64,000 nucleotides of DNA from Phycisphaeraceae bacterium (GTDB taxonomy: Bacteria; Planctomycetota; Phycisphaerae; Phycisphaerales; UBA1924): NCBI GenBank assembly GCA_015200025.1, contig CP054186.1, positions 124,001 through 188,000 of the forward strand. Reading direction: 5' to 3'. This document shows, one piece after another, positions 25,766 through 35,512 of this stretch (the first letter of the stretch is position 1; every line of letters begins with the position of its first letter). The notes beneath the pieces were generated by a model, which did not search any database, was not told where the DNA came from, and saw only the letters and a list, made by a program, of their open reading frames with translations. The position numbers were made by a program, and so were the translations under genes.

Positions 25766-26980
25766 TCACCGCCCCGCGGACGGGTCCTCGATCTTCGCCC
25801 GGAAAATCCACGCCCCGCCCTTGCGCTCGAGGACCACGATGGGCTTGACCGCGTTGCGGTTGCGGTCCAGCGTGATCCGCCCCGTCACCCCGGGGAAGTC
25901 CTTCGTCGCCGCGATGGCGTCCCGCAGCGCCGACCCGTCGGTCGTCCCCGCCCGCTCGAGCGCCGCGATCAGGACCCGCGCCGCGTCGTACCCCAGCGCC
26001 GCCAGCCCGTCGGGCGTCTTCCCGTTGTACGCCGCCCGGTACGCCCGCACGAACTCCTGGATCTCGGGGCTCGGGTCGTCCGGGGCGTAGTGGTTTGTGT
26101 AGAAGCAGTTCTCGATGGCGTCGCCCGCGTTCTTGGCCAGCTCCTCGCTGTCCCACCCGTCGCCCCCGATGATGGGCACCCGGATCCCCAGTTGCCGCGC
26201 CTGGATCGCGATGTTCGCGATGTCCGTGTAGTACCCGGGCAGGTAGATCGCCTCGGGGCTCGCCTCACGGATCTTCGTCAGCCTCGCGTTGAACTCCTTC
26301 TCGCCCTTCTGGTACTCCACCCGCGACACCACCTCGCCGCCCATCCCCACGAACGCCTTCGCGAACTCGTCCGCCAGCTGCTGGCTGTAGGCCGACGCCG
26401 TGTCCACCAGGAGCGCCACTTTCTTGACCTTCAGCTCGTCCACCGCGAACTTCGCCCCCGCGAACCCCTGGAACGGGTCGATGAAGCACACCCGAAAGAT
26501 GTAGTCCCCACGCTCCGTTACCCGCGTGTTCGTCGAGCTCGGCGTGATCATCGGGATCCCCGCCTCCTGGCAGACCGGCGCCCCCTCCAGCGAGATGCTC
26601 GACGCCACCTCGCCCAGCACCGCGTGGACCTTGTTCACGTCGATCAGCTTCCTCACCACGTCCCCCGCCTTGGTCGACTGGCTCTCCGTGTCGTCCGTCA
26701 CCAGCGTCACCCGACGCGTCGTCTCCCCGACCTTCACCCCGCCCGCGTCGTTGATCTCCTTGATCGCCAGCCGGATCCCCTCGTCCGTCGAACGCCCGAA
26801 CGTCGCCTCGGGCCCCGTCATCGAGGCGTAGTGGCCAACCCGCACCTCCGACGCCCCGCCCGCGCCCCCGCCCTTGGGGTCCTTCTTCTCGCACCCGCCC
26901 GCCCCGACGACCACCGCCGACACCGCCACGGCCAGCGAAACCCTCGACATCAACGACAGCACGGTCCGGCGAACAGTCAT
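25766..26980 (-). CDS. livK: Branched-chain amino-acid-type periplasmic binding lipoprotein
   Basis: The 404-residue type I periplasmic binding protein has a lipobox GAGGC near residue 30, so it is anchored as a lipoprotein, not free as in E. coli. The mature part opens with VRVGHYASMTGPEATFG and has the conserved hinge segments DTESQSTKAGDVVRKLI, SSTNTRVTERGDYIFR and PGYYTDIANIAIQARQLG. ATG 26980 has AGGAG 9-13 bases upstream. The gene heads the livKHMGF set. Exact ligands within the Leu/Ile/Val/amide group are not determinable. Confidence 0.9.
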   Translation of the reverse strand: MTVRRTVLSLMSRVSLAVAVSAVVVGAGGCEKKDPKGGGAGGASEVRVGHYASMTGPEATFGRSTDEGIRLAIKEINDAGGVKVGETTRRVTLVTDDTESQSTKAGDVVRKLIDVNKVHAVLGEVASSISLEGAPVCQEAGIPMITPSSTNTRVTERGDYIFRVCFIDPFQGFAGAKFAVDELKVKKVALLVDTASAYSQQLADEFAKAFVGMGGEVVSRVEYQKGEKEFNARLTKIREASPEAIYLPGYYTDIANIAIQARQLGIRVPIIGGDGWDSEELAKNAGDAIENCFYTNHYAPDDPSPEIQEFVRAYRAAYNGKTPDGLAALGYDAARVLIAALERAGTTDGSALRDAIAATKDFPGVTGRITLDRNRNAVKPIVVLERKGGAWIFRAKIEDPSAGR

Positions 26981-27308
26981 GGCGACTCCTATCCCCGAGG
27001 CACCCACAACCTCCCTCGCCAACCCGCACGCGCCGCGGCCGGCACGTACCCGGATCAGGAAGGGGAGTGTTCGGGGGTGAACCCTCGTCAAGACGCGAAG
27101 GTTAGCAAACCCAAGCCGATTTGGAAACCTCACCGCCCGGCACGGCCCGAGACTCCGCCCCCGCCCGCCCGATCCCGGGAACCCGGCCCCCGTGAATCCG
27201 ACGGCCACACGGCCGAATGCTTGGACCCCCTCCGGCTCCTCCTTATACTCATCGCTACGCGTCCTGAGAGAGTCGGGCCCCGCGTTGGGTCCCAAAGGGA
27301 GATCGAGC
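26981..27308. other. Divergent intergenic region between livK and the repeat protein
   Basis: These 328 bases separate divergent genes. They contain the livK ribosome-binding site and, towards the right, a clear sigma-70 promoter (27221-27249). For livK only a weak promoter-like pair is seen (TTTCCA, 17 bases, TAACCT near 27100-27130). Confidence 0.5.
27221..27249 (+). promoter_or_regulatory. Sigma-70-type promoter for the giant repeat protein
   Basis: TTGGAC (27221-27226) and TATACT (27244-27249) are spaced by exactly 17 bases. The predicted start near 27256 gives a leader of ~50 bases before the ATG at 27309. Confidence 0.72.
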
Positions 27309-30300
27309 ATGTTCGTGGCACGTCTGGCGGCGATCGCCGCGCTCACCCTGAGCGCGACGTCGGCGGTTCTCGCGCAAGTGACCTGGACCGGCGCCGCCGG
27401 CGACAACCTCTGGTTCTCGCCGGGCAACTGGTCCACCGGCGTCGTTCCTCAGCCCGGGCAATCCGTCACCATCAACGTCCCGGGCTCGGACCCCACCATC
27501 CTGGTCCGCAGCGTCAACTCCGTCACCATCGATATCGTTTCTCTCGCCCTCGCCGAACGGCTCGATCTCGGGCCCAACATCACCTTCCGCACCGGGTCGG
27601 CCTCGTGCTCCGCGTCCGTCGCCCTCTCCGGGGGCATCATCGACGGCGGGGCCTGGACGTTCCTCAACCCCAACGCGTTCGTCGATATCCTCGCCACCTC
27701 CGGCAACACCATCACCTCCGCCGCCACCATCGCCGGCGAGATCGTCCTGGGCACGGCCAACGCACGCCTCCGGATCGACCCCGGGACCCGCTTCACCGCG
27801 GCCCGGCTCGCCGCCACGAACGCCGGCATCGGGTTCGCCGCGGGCTACACCCTCCACGACCAGGTCATCGTCTCCGGCGGCGCCAATGTCAACGCCGCCG
27901 TCGAGACCATCGGCACCGGGCTCCTCACCATCTCGCCCTCGGGATCCGTCGTCGCCGCTCCGGGTTTCACGGGGACTTTGACACTCATTAACGTGTTCTG
28001 GTTCGGCGGGACCATGAACCTGATCAACAACGGATTGATCCAGTCCGGCCCTACCGGCACCTTCCGCGTCACCTGCGCCTCCTTCACCAACAACGCCACC
28101 GTCCGGTCCACCGGCGGCACCCTCGATCTCAACGCCGTCGCGTTCACCAACGCCACCACCGGATCCGTCATCGCCGAGGCCGGTGTCGTCCAGATCCGCG
28201 GGAACTGGTCCAACGCCGGCACCATCGACTTCACCGGAACCCGCCTCGACCTCGACGGAACATTCAACACCGCCTCCCTCGCCGGGCTCATCGTTCGTAA
28301 CGCCTCCCCCGTCGACATCGTCGGCACCTGGGACAACACCGCCTCCTCGTTCACCTTCAACCAGTCCACCGGCTCATGGCGGCTCAACGGCGGGTCTATC
28401 ACCGGAGGAACCATCAACTCCGCCGACAACAACCGCCTCCTCTTCGGGCCCAACAGCAGCCAGCTCAACGCCGTCAACTACACCGGCGAGCTCATCCTGG
28501 ACCAGACCAACGCGCGCCTCCGTCTCACCAACGGCGCGTCCGCTCAGACCATCCGCCTCTCCACCACCAATACCTCGGTCGCGTACTCGCCCAACACCGT
28601 GGTCAACACAACCATCATCGCGGATGGGTCCGCGCCAGGCTCCCGCGCCGTCGAAGTCATCTCCGCGGGCCCGCTGAGCTTCGCCCCCTCCGCCTCGGTC
28701 CAAACCCAGGGGACCTGGACCGGCACACTCCAGATCGGCGGCGCCTTCTGGTTCAGCGCCGCGACCAACCTCTCCAACCTCGGCTCCATCGCCGTCACCG
28801 GCAACGGCCGAACCTTGACCTTCAACCCCGCCTCCCTCACCAACCACGCCGGCGCCTCGATTTCCGCCTCCGCGTCCTCCACCCTGAGCATTTCCCCATC
28901 CTCGTCCTTCACCAACGAGCCCGGCGCTTCGGTCGCCGCCACGTCCTCGACCCTCAACATCACCCCGACCTCCTCCTTCACCAACAACGGCTCGATCTCC
29001 GTCACCGACGGCGCCGCCACCTTCGCCGGCACCTGGTCCACCTCGACCGCCATCAACGCGACGAACTCCACCGTCAACCTCGGGGGGTCCTTCACCACCG
29101 CCTCTGCGCTCCGCCTCAACCGCGCCGGCGGCACCGTCAACATCACCGGGGCCCTCAACAACACCGCCGACACCCTCCCCTTCTCCAACGCCACCGGGTC
29201 CTGGGTCCTCGCCGGGGGCACCATCACCGGCGGCTCGGTCACCTTCGCCGACTCCCACCGGCTCGAGATCGGCGGCGACTCCAGCAACACCCTCAGCAAC
29301 GTCACCCTCGCCAACGAACTCCGCCTCGCCCTGCCCAACGGACGCGTCCGCATCACCAACGGCACGACCGTCCCGAGCCTGCGATTCACCAACGTCAACA
29401 ACAGCGTCGCCTTCCCGCCCGGGACCACGATCAACTTTCCCATCACCCTGGACGCCGCACAACTCTCCAACCAAGCCATCGAGGTGACCGCCGCCGGGAC
29501 CCTGAGCACCGGGCCGGCCGGTTCCATTACCGTCCCTCCGACGAGCCTGACCCAGAGCATCGCCCTCGGCAGCGGGTTCTGGTTCACCGCCCCGAACATC
29601 ATCAACCAGGGGACCATCGAGATCGCCAACGGCCGGACCCTTTCACTGGGGTCCACGTCCAACCCCGCGGTCAACCAAGGCATTCTCCGGGCCCGCAACG
29701 CCTCCACCATCACCGCCGTCTTCACGGGACCCCAGGCCGCGCCCGACCTCGCCGACACCAACACCACCCTCAACGCCTCAGGGACCTTCACCTTCCCCTC
29801 GGGCCTTTCCGTCGGCCCGGGCGTCGCCGTCTCCCTCAACGGCGTGTGGTCCGTTCCGGGCCCCCTCGTCCTGAACCAGGGCGCCCTCACCCTCGGCGGC
29901 ACGTTCACACCCGCCGACATCCCCAACCTCCAGCGTACCGCGGGCTCCGTCTCCATCACCGGCGTCTTCGACCTCTCGGGCGGAACCTACACCCTCAACA
30001 ACGCCACAGGCTCCTTCATCCTCCGAGACGCCACCCTCCGCAACGGGACCCTCGCGCGCACCGGCGGCAACACCCTCGACATCTCCGGGCAAGGAACCCT
30101 CGACAACGTCACCTTCCCCCAGCAGTTCCTTCTCTCGGGGAACGGGGCCAACCGCGCCCGTTTCCTCGGGACCACCTCCGCCCCCTCCTACCGCCTCTCG
30201 GGAATCAACAACTCCATCGGCTTCCAGCCCGGGACCGTCCTCAACACCGACATCATCATCGACGGGCCCGCCGGCACCCGCGCCGTTGAACTCAACGGGC

Positions 30301-31220
30301 AACCCGGGAACCTCACGCTCGGCCCCGCGTCACGCATCCTCGTCGACAATCCCAACATCGCCCTCGTCCTCGGGAACTTCTGGTTCTCCGGGAGCAACTC
30401 CGTCACGACGCTCGGCCTCATCGACAACCCCGCCTCTCTTTCCATCGGGAGCCTCACCGCCTGGACCAACTTCAACCCCGCGACCAGGACCCTTGCCGGC
30501 GGCCGATACCGCCTCCGCAACTCGATCACGACCTCGCCCACCATCCGCGTCAACAACGCCGATCTCGAGTTCACCGGCGGCTCGTTCATCACCCTCGACC
30601 TGGCCGAGAACCGCGGACGACTCGCCCTCATCAACGGCACCGATGTCTCCCTGAACCCCTTCGTCGGGAACCCTGACCGCGTCACCAACTTCATCAACTC
30701 GGGCCTGCTCGAACTCGGCCCGGGCTCCTTCCTCCAGGTCGGTTCCTCGGGCTCCGCCGCCGATTTCACCCAGACCCCCACCGGCGATGCCCGCTTTATC
30801 CTCGCCGGTGATTCGCCCGCCCAGCACGGGCGTATCCGCGTCTTCGGCAACGTCTTCTACGACGGCACCCTCTCCGCCCGCACCGCCGACGGCTTCGAAC
30901 GCCAGTGCGGCATGATCTTCGACGTCATCGACGCCGACGGGCAACGCACCGGCGGCTTCTCCACCCTCGACCTCCCCGCCCCGACCGAGGACAACGTCGT
31001 CCTGGCCTTCGCCATCGGGCCCGACGTACGCCTGACCGTCTCCTCCAGGGCCGACTTCAACCAGGACGGCTTCCTCGACTTCTTCGACTTCTCCGAGTAC
31101 GTCGACTGCTTCGAGGGCTTCGGGTGCCCGCCGGGGCTCAACGCCGATTTCAACGACGACGGCTTCGTCGATTTCTTCGATTTCTCGGACTTCGTCTTCC
31201 GTTTCGAGGCCGGCTGCTAA
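27309..31220 (+). CDS. Giant exported repeat protein with dockerin-like C-terminus
   Basis: The 1303-residue protein has a signal peptide ending in VLAQ and an autotransporter/PEP-type opening (VTWTGAAGDNLWFSPGNWST). A long Asn/Thr/Ser-rich beta-helix-like body follows. I see four long imperfect repeats of ~250-280 residues, each closing on an FWF motif (VFWFGG ~228, AFWFSA ~478, GFWFTA ~755, NFWFSG ~1023). The C-terminus is a pair of dockerin-like repeats (DFNQDGFLDFFDFSEYV and DFNDDGFVDFFDFSDFV) ending at Gly-Cys. It is probably sorted to the cell surface; any ligand is unknown. GGGAGA precedes ATG 27309. Confidence 0.85.
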   Translation: MFVARLAAIAALTLSATSAVLAQVTWTGAAGDNLWFSPGNWSTGVVPQPGQSVTINVPGSDPTILVRSVNSVTIDIVSLALAERLDLGPNITFRTGSASCSASVALSGGIIDGGAWTFLNPNAFVDILATSGNTITSAATIAGEIVLGTANARLRIDPGTRFTAARLAATNAGIGFAAGYTLHDQVIVSGGANVNAAVETIGTGLLTISPSGSVVAAPGFTGTLTLINVFWFGGTMNLINNGLIQSGPTGTFRVTCASFTNNATVRSTGGTLDLNAVAFTNATTGSVIAEAGVVQIRGNWSNAGTIDFTGTRLDLDGTFNTASLAGLIVRNASPVDIVGTWDNTASSFTFNQSTGSWRLNGGSITGGTINSADNNRLLFGPNSSQLNAVNYTGELILDQTNARLRLTNGASAQTIRLSTTNTSVAYSPNTVVNTTIIADGSAPGSRAVEVISAGPLSFAPSASVQTQGTWTGTLQIGGAFWFSAATNLSNLGSIAVTGNGRTLTFNPASLTNHAGASISASASSTLSISPSSSFTNEPGASVAATSSTLNITPTSSFTNNGSISVTDGAATFAGTWSTSTAINATNSTVNLGGSFTTASALRLNRAGGTVNITGALNNTADTLPFSNATGSWVLAGGTITGGSVTFADSHRLEIGGDSSNTLSNVTLANELRLALPNGRVRITNGTTVPSLRFTNVNNSVAFPPGTTINFPITLDAAQLSNQAIEVTAAGTLSTGPAGSITVPPTSLTQSIALGSGFWFTAPNIINQGTIEIANGRTLSLGSTSNPAVNQGILRARNASTITAVFTGPQAAPDLADTNTTLNASGTFTFPSGLSVGPGVAVSLNGVWSVPGPLVLNQGALTLGGTFTPADIPNLQRTAGSVSITGVFDLSGGTYTLNNATGSFILRDATLRNGTLARTGGNTLDISGQGTLDNVTFPQQFLLSGNGANRARFLGTTSAPSYRLSGINNSIGFQPGTVLNTDIIIDGPAGTRAVELNGQPGNLTLGPASRILVDNPNIALVLGNFWFSGSNSVTTLGLIDNPASLSIGSLTAWTNFNPATRTLAGGRYRLRNSITTSPTIRVNNADLEFTGGSFITLDLAENRGRLALINGTDVSLNPFVGNPDRVTNFINSGLLELGPGSFLQVGSSGSAADFTQTPTGDARFILAGDSPAQHGRIRVFGNVFYDGTLSARTADGFERQCGMIFDVIDADGQRTGGFSTLDLPAPTEDNVVLAFAIGPDVRLTVSSRADFNQDGFLDFFDFSEYVDCFEGFGCPPGLNADFNDDGFVDFFDFSDFVFRFEAGC

Positions 31221-31230
31221 TCCTCCGGTC

Positions 31231-31289
31231 AGAACCACCCCGGCCCCCCCGTCATCCGATACAGAGGGGGGGCCGGGCCGCACGGTTCT
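31231..31289 (+). terminator. Long GC hairpin after the giant repeat protein
   Basis: Positions 31239-31250 (CCC GGC then a C7 run) pair perfectly with 31266-31277 over 12 bp around a 15-base loop. An outer AGAACC (31231-31236) pairs with GGTTCT (31284-31289). No T-run follows. Confidence 0.5.
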
Positions 31290-31328
31290 GGTACCCTCCG
31301 GATATCCACCCCGGATCGGAGATCCCGC

Positions 31329-31748
31329 ATGCGCTCCAACACCGCCCGCGCCATCCTCGCCGTCTCGGCCTCAGCCCTCGCGACGATCACCCTCGCCGAC
31401 CCGCCCTACGAACTCAACTGGACCACCATCGACGGCGGCGGGGGCACCATGTCCGGCGGCATCTACACCATGTCCGTCACCATCGGGCAGCACGACGCCG
31501 GGCAGCCCATGACCGGGGGGATCTACTCCCTCTCCGGCGGGTTCTGGGCCGGCGGCACGGGCGAGCCCTCCTGCCCCGCCGACTTCAACGATGACGGCTT
31601 CGTCGACTTCTTCGACCTCGACGCGTACGTCGAGTGCTTCGAGGGCGGCGAGTGCCCGCCCGGCAAGTCCGCCGACTTCAACGACGACGGGTTCGTCGAC
31701 TTCTTCGATCTTGACGCGTTCGTTGAAGCCTTCGAAGTCGGCTGCTGA
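31329..31748 (+). CDS. Short exported dockerin-tailed protein
   Basis: The 139-residue product has a signal peptide ending near TLADP and then a ~45-residue Gly-rich module (WTTIDGGGGTMSGGIYTMS, then YSLSGGFWAGG) that recurs in planctomycete exported proteins. Two dockerin-like repeats, each with DFNDDGFVDFFDLDA, end at Gly-Cys. A GGAG lies 9 bases before the ATG. Its TGA stop is followed directly by the RCC1-type gene. Confidence 0.82.
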   Translation: MRSNTARAILAVSASALATITLADPPYELNWTTIDGGGGTMSGGIYTMSVTIGQHDAGQPMTGGIYSLSGGFWAGGTGEPSCPADFNDDGFVDFFDLDAYVECFEGGECPPGKSADFNDDGFVDFFDLDAFVEAFEVGC

Positions 31749-33181
31749 TCCAACGGGGGTGGACCTCGCTCACGATCCCGTTCATCCCTCGCCCCGCGCT
31801 CGCCGTCGCCCTCGCCACGGCCGCCTCGCCTGCCCTCGCACAACCCGCCGGGCGGATCATCGTCAAGGGCGACGACACCCTCGGCCAGTGCGACCCGCCG
31901 ATCGGCCTCTTCACGGCTATCTCCGTCGGGCCCCGGCACGCCATCGCGATCCGCCCCAACGGGACCCTCGCCGCCTGGGGCGCCGATCCCTCCGGGCTCG
32001 ACTCTCCGCCCGCCGGGACCTTCCTCACCGCCGCCGCCGGACGGGCCTTCTCCGTCGCCGTCCGCTCCGACGGCACGCTGTCGGCTTGGGGCACCAACGC
32101 CTGGGGTGAACTCAACGCCCCCACCGGAGCGTTCTCCGCCGTCGCCGCCGGCAATCACCACGCCCTCGCCCTCCGGTCCGACGGCACGCTCGCCGCCTGG
32201 GGCTACAACGCCTGGGGCCAGACCAACGCCCCGTCCGGCACCTTCACCTCCATCGCCTGCGGCAACCACCATTCGCTCGCCCTCCGGTCCGACGGCGTCG
32301 TCCTCGCGTGGGGCCTTAACGCCTCGGGCCAGTGCAACGTCCCCTCGGGCACTCTCGCCGCGTCCGTCCACGCCGGCGCCCATTTCTCGTTCGCCGTCAC
32401 TCACGCCGGCGGACTCGTCGCCTGGGGCGACAACGCCCACGGCCAACTGGCCTTCCCCCCGGGTCCCTTCGCCGCCGCCGACGGCGGGTACACCCACGCC
32501 CTCGCCCTGGACTCCCAAGGGCGGCTCACCCTTCGCGGCAACGGGCTCACCGGTCAGACCGAACCCTTTGCCGGGTTCGCGCTCGACGCCGCCGCGGGCG
32601 ACGACTACACCGTCGTCCTCACCGCCGACTGCAACGGCAACGGCGTCGACGATGCTCTGGAGGTCGCTCAAGGCCTCAGCGCCGACTGCGACGCCGACGG
32701 CATCCCCGACGAATGCCGACCGCCCGCCATCGCCATCCGCCGCCACCCGTCGGACCTCCGCGTCCGACGCGGGGCCGACGCGGTCTTCTCCATCGACGCC
32801 TCCCCCCGGCACGCCACCTTCCGCTGGCGACGCGACGGTGTCCCCCTCGACGACGGCCCTCGCGCTTCGGGCACTCACGCCGCGAACATGACCATTCGTT
32901 CCGCGAGCGACGGCGACCCGGGCGTCTACGACTGCGTCGTCACCCTGGGGACCTGCGGGTCCCTGACGTCTCACCCCGCCACACTCACCCTCGACGACGC
33001 CCCCTGCCCGCCGGATTTCAACTCCGACGGTTTCCTCGACTTCTTCGACCTCGACGCCTTCGTCATGTGCTTCGAATCGGGCGATTGCCCCCCGGGCTCC
33101 GACGCCGATTTCAACGGCGACGCGTTCGTGGATTTTTTCGACCTCGACGCCTTCATCGCCGCCTTCGAGGACGGGTGCTGA
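31745..33181 (+). CDS. RCC1-repeat exported protein with Ig-like and dockerin-like domains, no canonical start codon
   Basis: A continuous frame of ~478 codons encodes a signal-peptide-like stretch (ALAVALATAASPALAQ) and six RCC1-like repeats (AAWGADPSG, SAWGTNAWGE, AAWGYNAWGQ, LAWGLNASGQ, VAWGDNAHGQ, TLRGNGLTGQ). A DCNGNGVDD/DCDADGIPDEC Ca-binding type segment, an Ig-like domain (RRHPSDLRVRRGADAVFSID) and the paired dockerin-like repeats ending Gly-Cys follow. No ATG, GTG or TTG occurs in frame before 32888. The best candidate is CTG 31745, overlapping the upstream TGA as CTGA; ATC 31775 is another. The coding sequence itself is intact, so a non-AUG start, or a lost start, is the open question. 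Confidence 0.75.
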   Translation: MIQRGWTSLTIPFIPRPALAVALATAASPALAQPAGRIIVKGDDTLGQCDPPIGLFTAISVGPRHAIAIRPNGTLAAWGADPSGLDSPPAGTFLTAAAGRAFSVAVRSDGTLSAWGTNAWGELNAPTGAFSAVAAGNHHALALRSDGTLAAWGYNAWGQTNAPSGTFTSIACGNHHSLALRSDGVVLAWGLNASGQCNVPSGTLAASVHAGAHFSFAVTHAGGLVAWGDNAHGQLAFPPGPFAAADGGYTHALALDSQGRLTLRGNGLTGQTEPFAGFALDAAAGDDYTVVLTADCNGNGVDDALEVAQGLSADCDADGIPDECRPPAIAIRRHPSDLRVRRGADAVFSIDASPRHATFRWRRDGVPLDDGPRASGTHAANMTIRSASDGDPGVYDCVVTLGTCGSLTSHPATLTLDDAPCPPDFNSDGFLDFFDLDAFVMCFESGDCPPGSDADFNGDAFVDFFDLDAFIAAFEDGC

Positions 33182-33217
33182 CGCGGGATCTATGATGGGC
33201 CCCCGGAGGCCCGCCGA

Positions 33218-33484
33218 ATGCCGCACATCATCGCCGAACCCTGCATCGGGACCAAGGACACCTCGTGCGTGGACGTCTGCCCGGTCGACTGCATCCACCC
33301 CACCAAGAACGAGCCCGAGTTCGGGAAAACCGACCAGCTCTTCATCGACCCCGACACCTGCATCGACTGCGGCCTCTGCGTCGACGAGTGCCCCGTCCAG
33401 GCCATCTTCCCCCAGGACGACCTCCCCGCCGAGTGGAACAAGTACATCCAGGTCAACCTCGATTACTACAAAGCCAAGTCGTGA
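33218..33484 (+). CDS. fdxA: 7Fe/8Fe ferredoxin
   Basis: The 88-residue protein has two cluster motifs. CIGTKDTSCVDVCPVDCIHP has the expanded FdxA spacing that binds a [3Fe-4S] or [4Fe-4S] cluster. CIDCGLCVDECPVQAIF is the standard CxxCxxCxxxCP [4Fe-4S] site. The C-terminal WNKYIQVNLDYY segment is typical of the family. GGAGG lies 8-12 bases upstream of the ATG. It acts as a cytoplasmic electron carrier; no partner enzyme lies next to it. Confidence 0.92.
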   Translation: MPHIIAEPCIGTKDTSCVDVCPVDCIHPTKNEPEFGKTDQLFIDPDTCIDCGLCVDECPVQAIFPQDDLPAEWNKYIQVNLDYYKAKS

Positions 33485-33542
33485 CCAAGCGCTGGCCCTG
33501 ACCCCACCCTGACCCCGACCTGATCCCGCCCCGGGACGCCCG

Positions 33543-35354
33543 ATGTCGATCAACGACGAACTCGCCGCCCGGTTCCTCGCCGCTTCGCGGATGCTCGAAC
33601 TCTTGGGCGAGGATCACTTCCGCGTCAACGCCCTCGCCCGCGCCGCCCGCGCCATCGAGTCGCTCCCCGCCGACGCCGCCGACCTCGCGAAAGACCGCAA
33701 GGCCCTGACCGCCGTCCCCGGCATCGGCGCCAAATCGGCCGACAAAATCACCGAGTTCATCGCCACCGGCGCCATCGCCGAGTTCGACGAGATCAAGGCC
33801 CGTGTCCCGCCGGGGCTGCTCGACCTCATGGAACTCCCCGGCCTGGGGCCCAAGACCGTCGCCGTCTTCTGGAACCAGGCCGGCGTCACCTCCCTTGACG
33901 ACCTCAAGCGGATCATCGACGACGGCTCGATCCTGAGCCTCCCCCGCATGGGCGCCAAGTCCGTCGAGAAGATCCGACAGGCCATCGCCTTCGGCCAATC
34001 CGCCTCGCACCGAACCGCCCTGGGCCTGGCCCTCCCACTCGCCGAGCACATCGCCGCCCGCCTCGCCAAAGTCCGCGGCGTCACCCGCACCGCCTTCGCC
34101 GGCTCCGCCCGACGCGCCAAGGACACCGTCGGCGACCTCGACATCCTCGCCGCCTCCTCCGACCCCGACGCCGTCACCAGGGCCTTTCTCGACCTCCCCC
34201 AGGTCCTCCAGGTCCTGCAATCCGGGCCCGGCAAGTCCTCCGTCCGCCTCGCCCTCGACACCGCCTCCTCTCGCTGGGGCCGCGGCTCCTCCGAGAGCAC
34301 CGCCGCGATCCAGTGCGACCTCCGCATCGTCCCGCCCGACCGCTTCGGCGCCGCGCTCATGTACTTCACCGGCTCCAAAGAACACAACGTCCGCCTCCGC
34401 GAACGCGCGCGCGCCGCAGGCCTCACCCTCAACGAGTACGGCCTCTTCCACGCCCCCGCCGACGAAGCCTCCAAGCCCGATTGGTCACGCAAGGATCCCA
34501 TCGCCGCTCACACCGAGCACGAGGTCTTCAAGGCCCTGGGTCTCCCCGACATCCCTCCCGAGATCCGAGAGGACGCCGGCGAGCTCGACCTGGCCGAGGC
34601 CCCTCGCCTCCTCGAACTCGGCGATATCCGCGCCGAACTCCACGCCCACACCACCGCCTCCGACGGCCGCCTCGACATCGAGTCCCTCGCCGCCCGCGCC
34701 AAAGAGCGCGGGTTCCACACCATCGCCGTCACCGATCACTCCCGCTCCTCCCCGCAGGCCGGGGGCCTCTCCCCCGAGCGCCTCCTCCAGCACATCGAGG
34801 ACATCCGCAAGGCCGCCGAACGCGTCCCCGGGATCACCATCCTCGCCGGGAGCGAGGTCGACATCCTCGCTGACGGCTCCCTGGATTACGACGACAGCCT
34901 GCTCGAACAGCTCGACGTCGTCGTCGCCTCGCCGCACGCCGCACTGTCACAGGACGAGGACGCCGCCACGATCCGCCTCCTCGCGGCCGTCCGGCACCCA
35001 CTGGTCCACATCCTGGGGCACCCGACCGGACGACTCATCAACCGCCGCAAGGGCCTCGAACCCCGCCTCCGCGAGATCCTCGACGCCGCGGCCGAGAACC
35101 ACGTCGCCCTCGAGATCAACGCCCACTGGATGCGCCTCGACCTCCGGGACATCCACGCACGCCAGGCCATGAACGCCGGGTGCCTCCTCGCCGTCGACTG
35201 CGACGTCCACGAGCCCGAGGATTTCGACAACCTCCGTTTCGGCGTCGCCACGGCTCGCCGGGGGTGGGTCTCCAAGGACCGCTGCGTCAACGCCTGGGCC
35301 GCCCCCAAGCTCCACGAGTGGCTCGCCTCCAAACGCCCCCACCGCCCCCACTGA
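33543..35354 (+). CDS. polX: DNA polymerase/3'-5' exonuclease PolX
   Basis: The 603-residue bacterial family X polymerase has an N-terminal 8-kDa-like helical domain with HhH motifs (LTAVPGIGAKSADKI, LMELPGLGPKTVAVFW). The nucleotidyltransferase site is VGDLDILAAS, and a C-terminal PHP domain (~355-600) starts LHAHTTASDGRLDIESLA and contains AVTDHSR. The PHP part gives metal-dependent 3'-5' exonuclease activity; the whole enzyme fills gaps in base excision repair. It is in the same direction as fdxA, 58 bases downstream. Confidence 0.95.
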   Translation: MSINDELAARFLAASRMLELLGEDHFRVNALARAARAIESLPADAADLAKDRKALTAVPGIGAKSADKITEFIATGAIAEFDEIKARVPPGLLDLMELPGLGPKTVAVFWNQAGVTSLDDLKRIIDDGSILSLPRMGAKSVEKIRQAIAFGQSASHRTALGLALPLAEHIAARLAKVRGVTRTAFAGSARRAKDTVGDLDILAASSDPDAVTRAFLDLPQVLQVLQSGPGKSSVRLALDTASSRWGRGSSESTAAIQCDLRIVPPDRFGAALMYFTGSKEHNVRLRERARAAGLTLNEYGLFHAPADEASKPDWSRKDPIAAHTEHEVFKALGLPDIPPEIREDAGELDLAEAPRLLELGDIRAELHAHTTASDGRLDIESLAARAKERGFHTIAVTDHSRSSPQAGGLSPERLLQHIEDIRKAAERVPGITILAGSEVDILADGSLDYDDSLLEQLDVVVASPHAALSQDEDAATIRLLAAVRHPLVHILGHPTGRLINRRKGLEPRLREILDAAAENHVALEINAHWMRLDLRDIHARQAMNAGCLLAVDCDVHEPEDFDNLRFGVATARRGWVSKDRCVNAWAAPKLHEWLASKRPHRPH

Positions 35355-35512
35355 CGGGCGAACACCCCATTCAGGCGGCATAGCCCTTCGCCGGGTCTTC
35401 CATCGCACACCCCCGCCGTTGTATTCTGCCCTTGGAGGTCCGATCCATCACTGGGCCGCTCGGCCGCGTCGGCCGATCACCGGCGGCACCCTCGCCGCCA
35501 CTGGGAGACCGC

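Noticed and set aside
33485..33542. Short direct repeats CTGACCCC between fdxA and polX
   Set aside because: Two to three imperfect 8-base copies in GC-rich sequence; no array structure, and no regulatory pattern.
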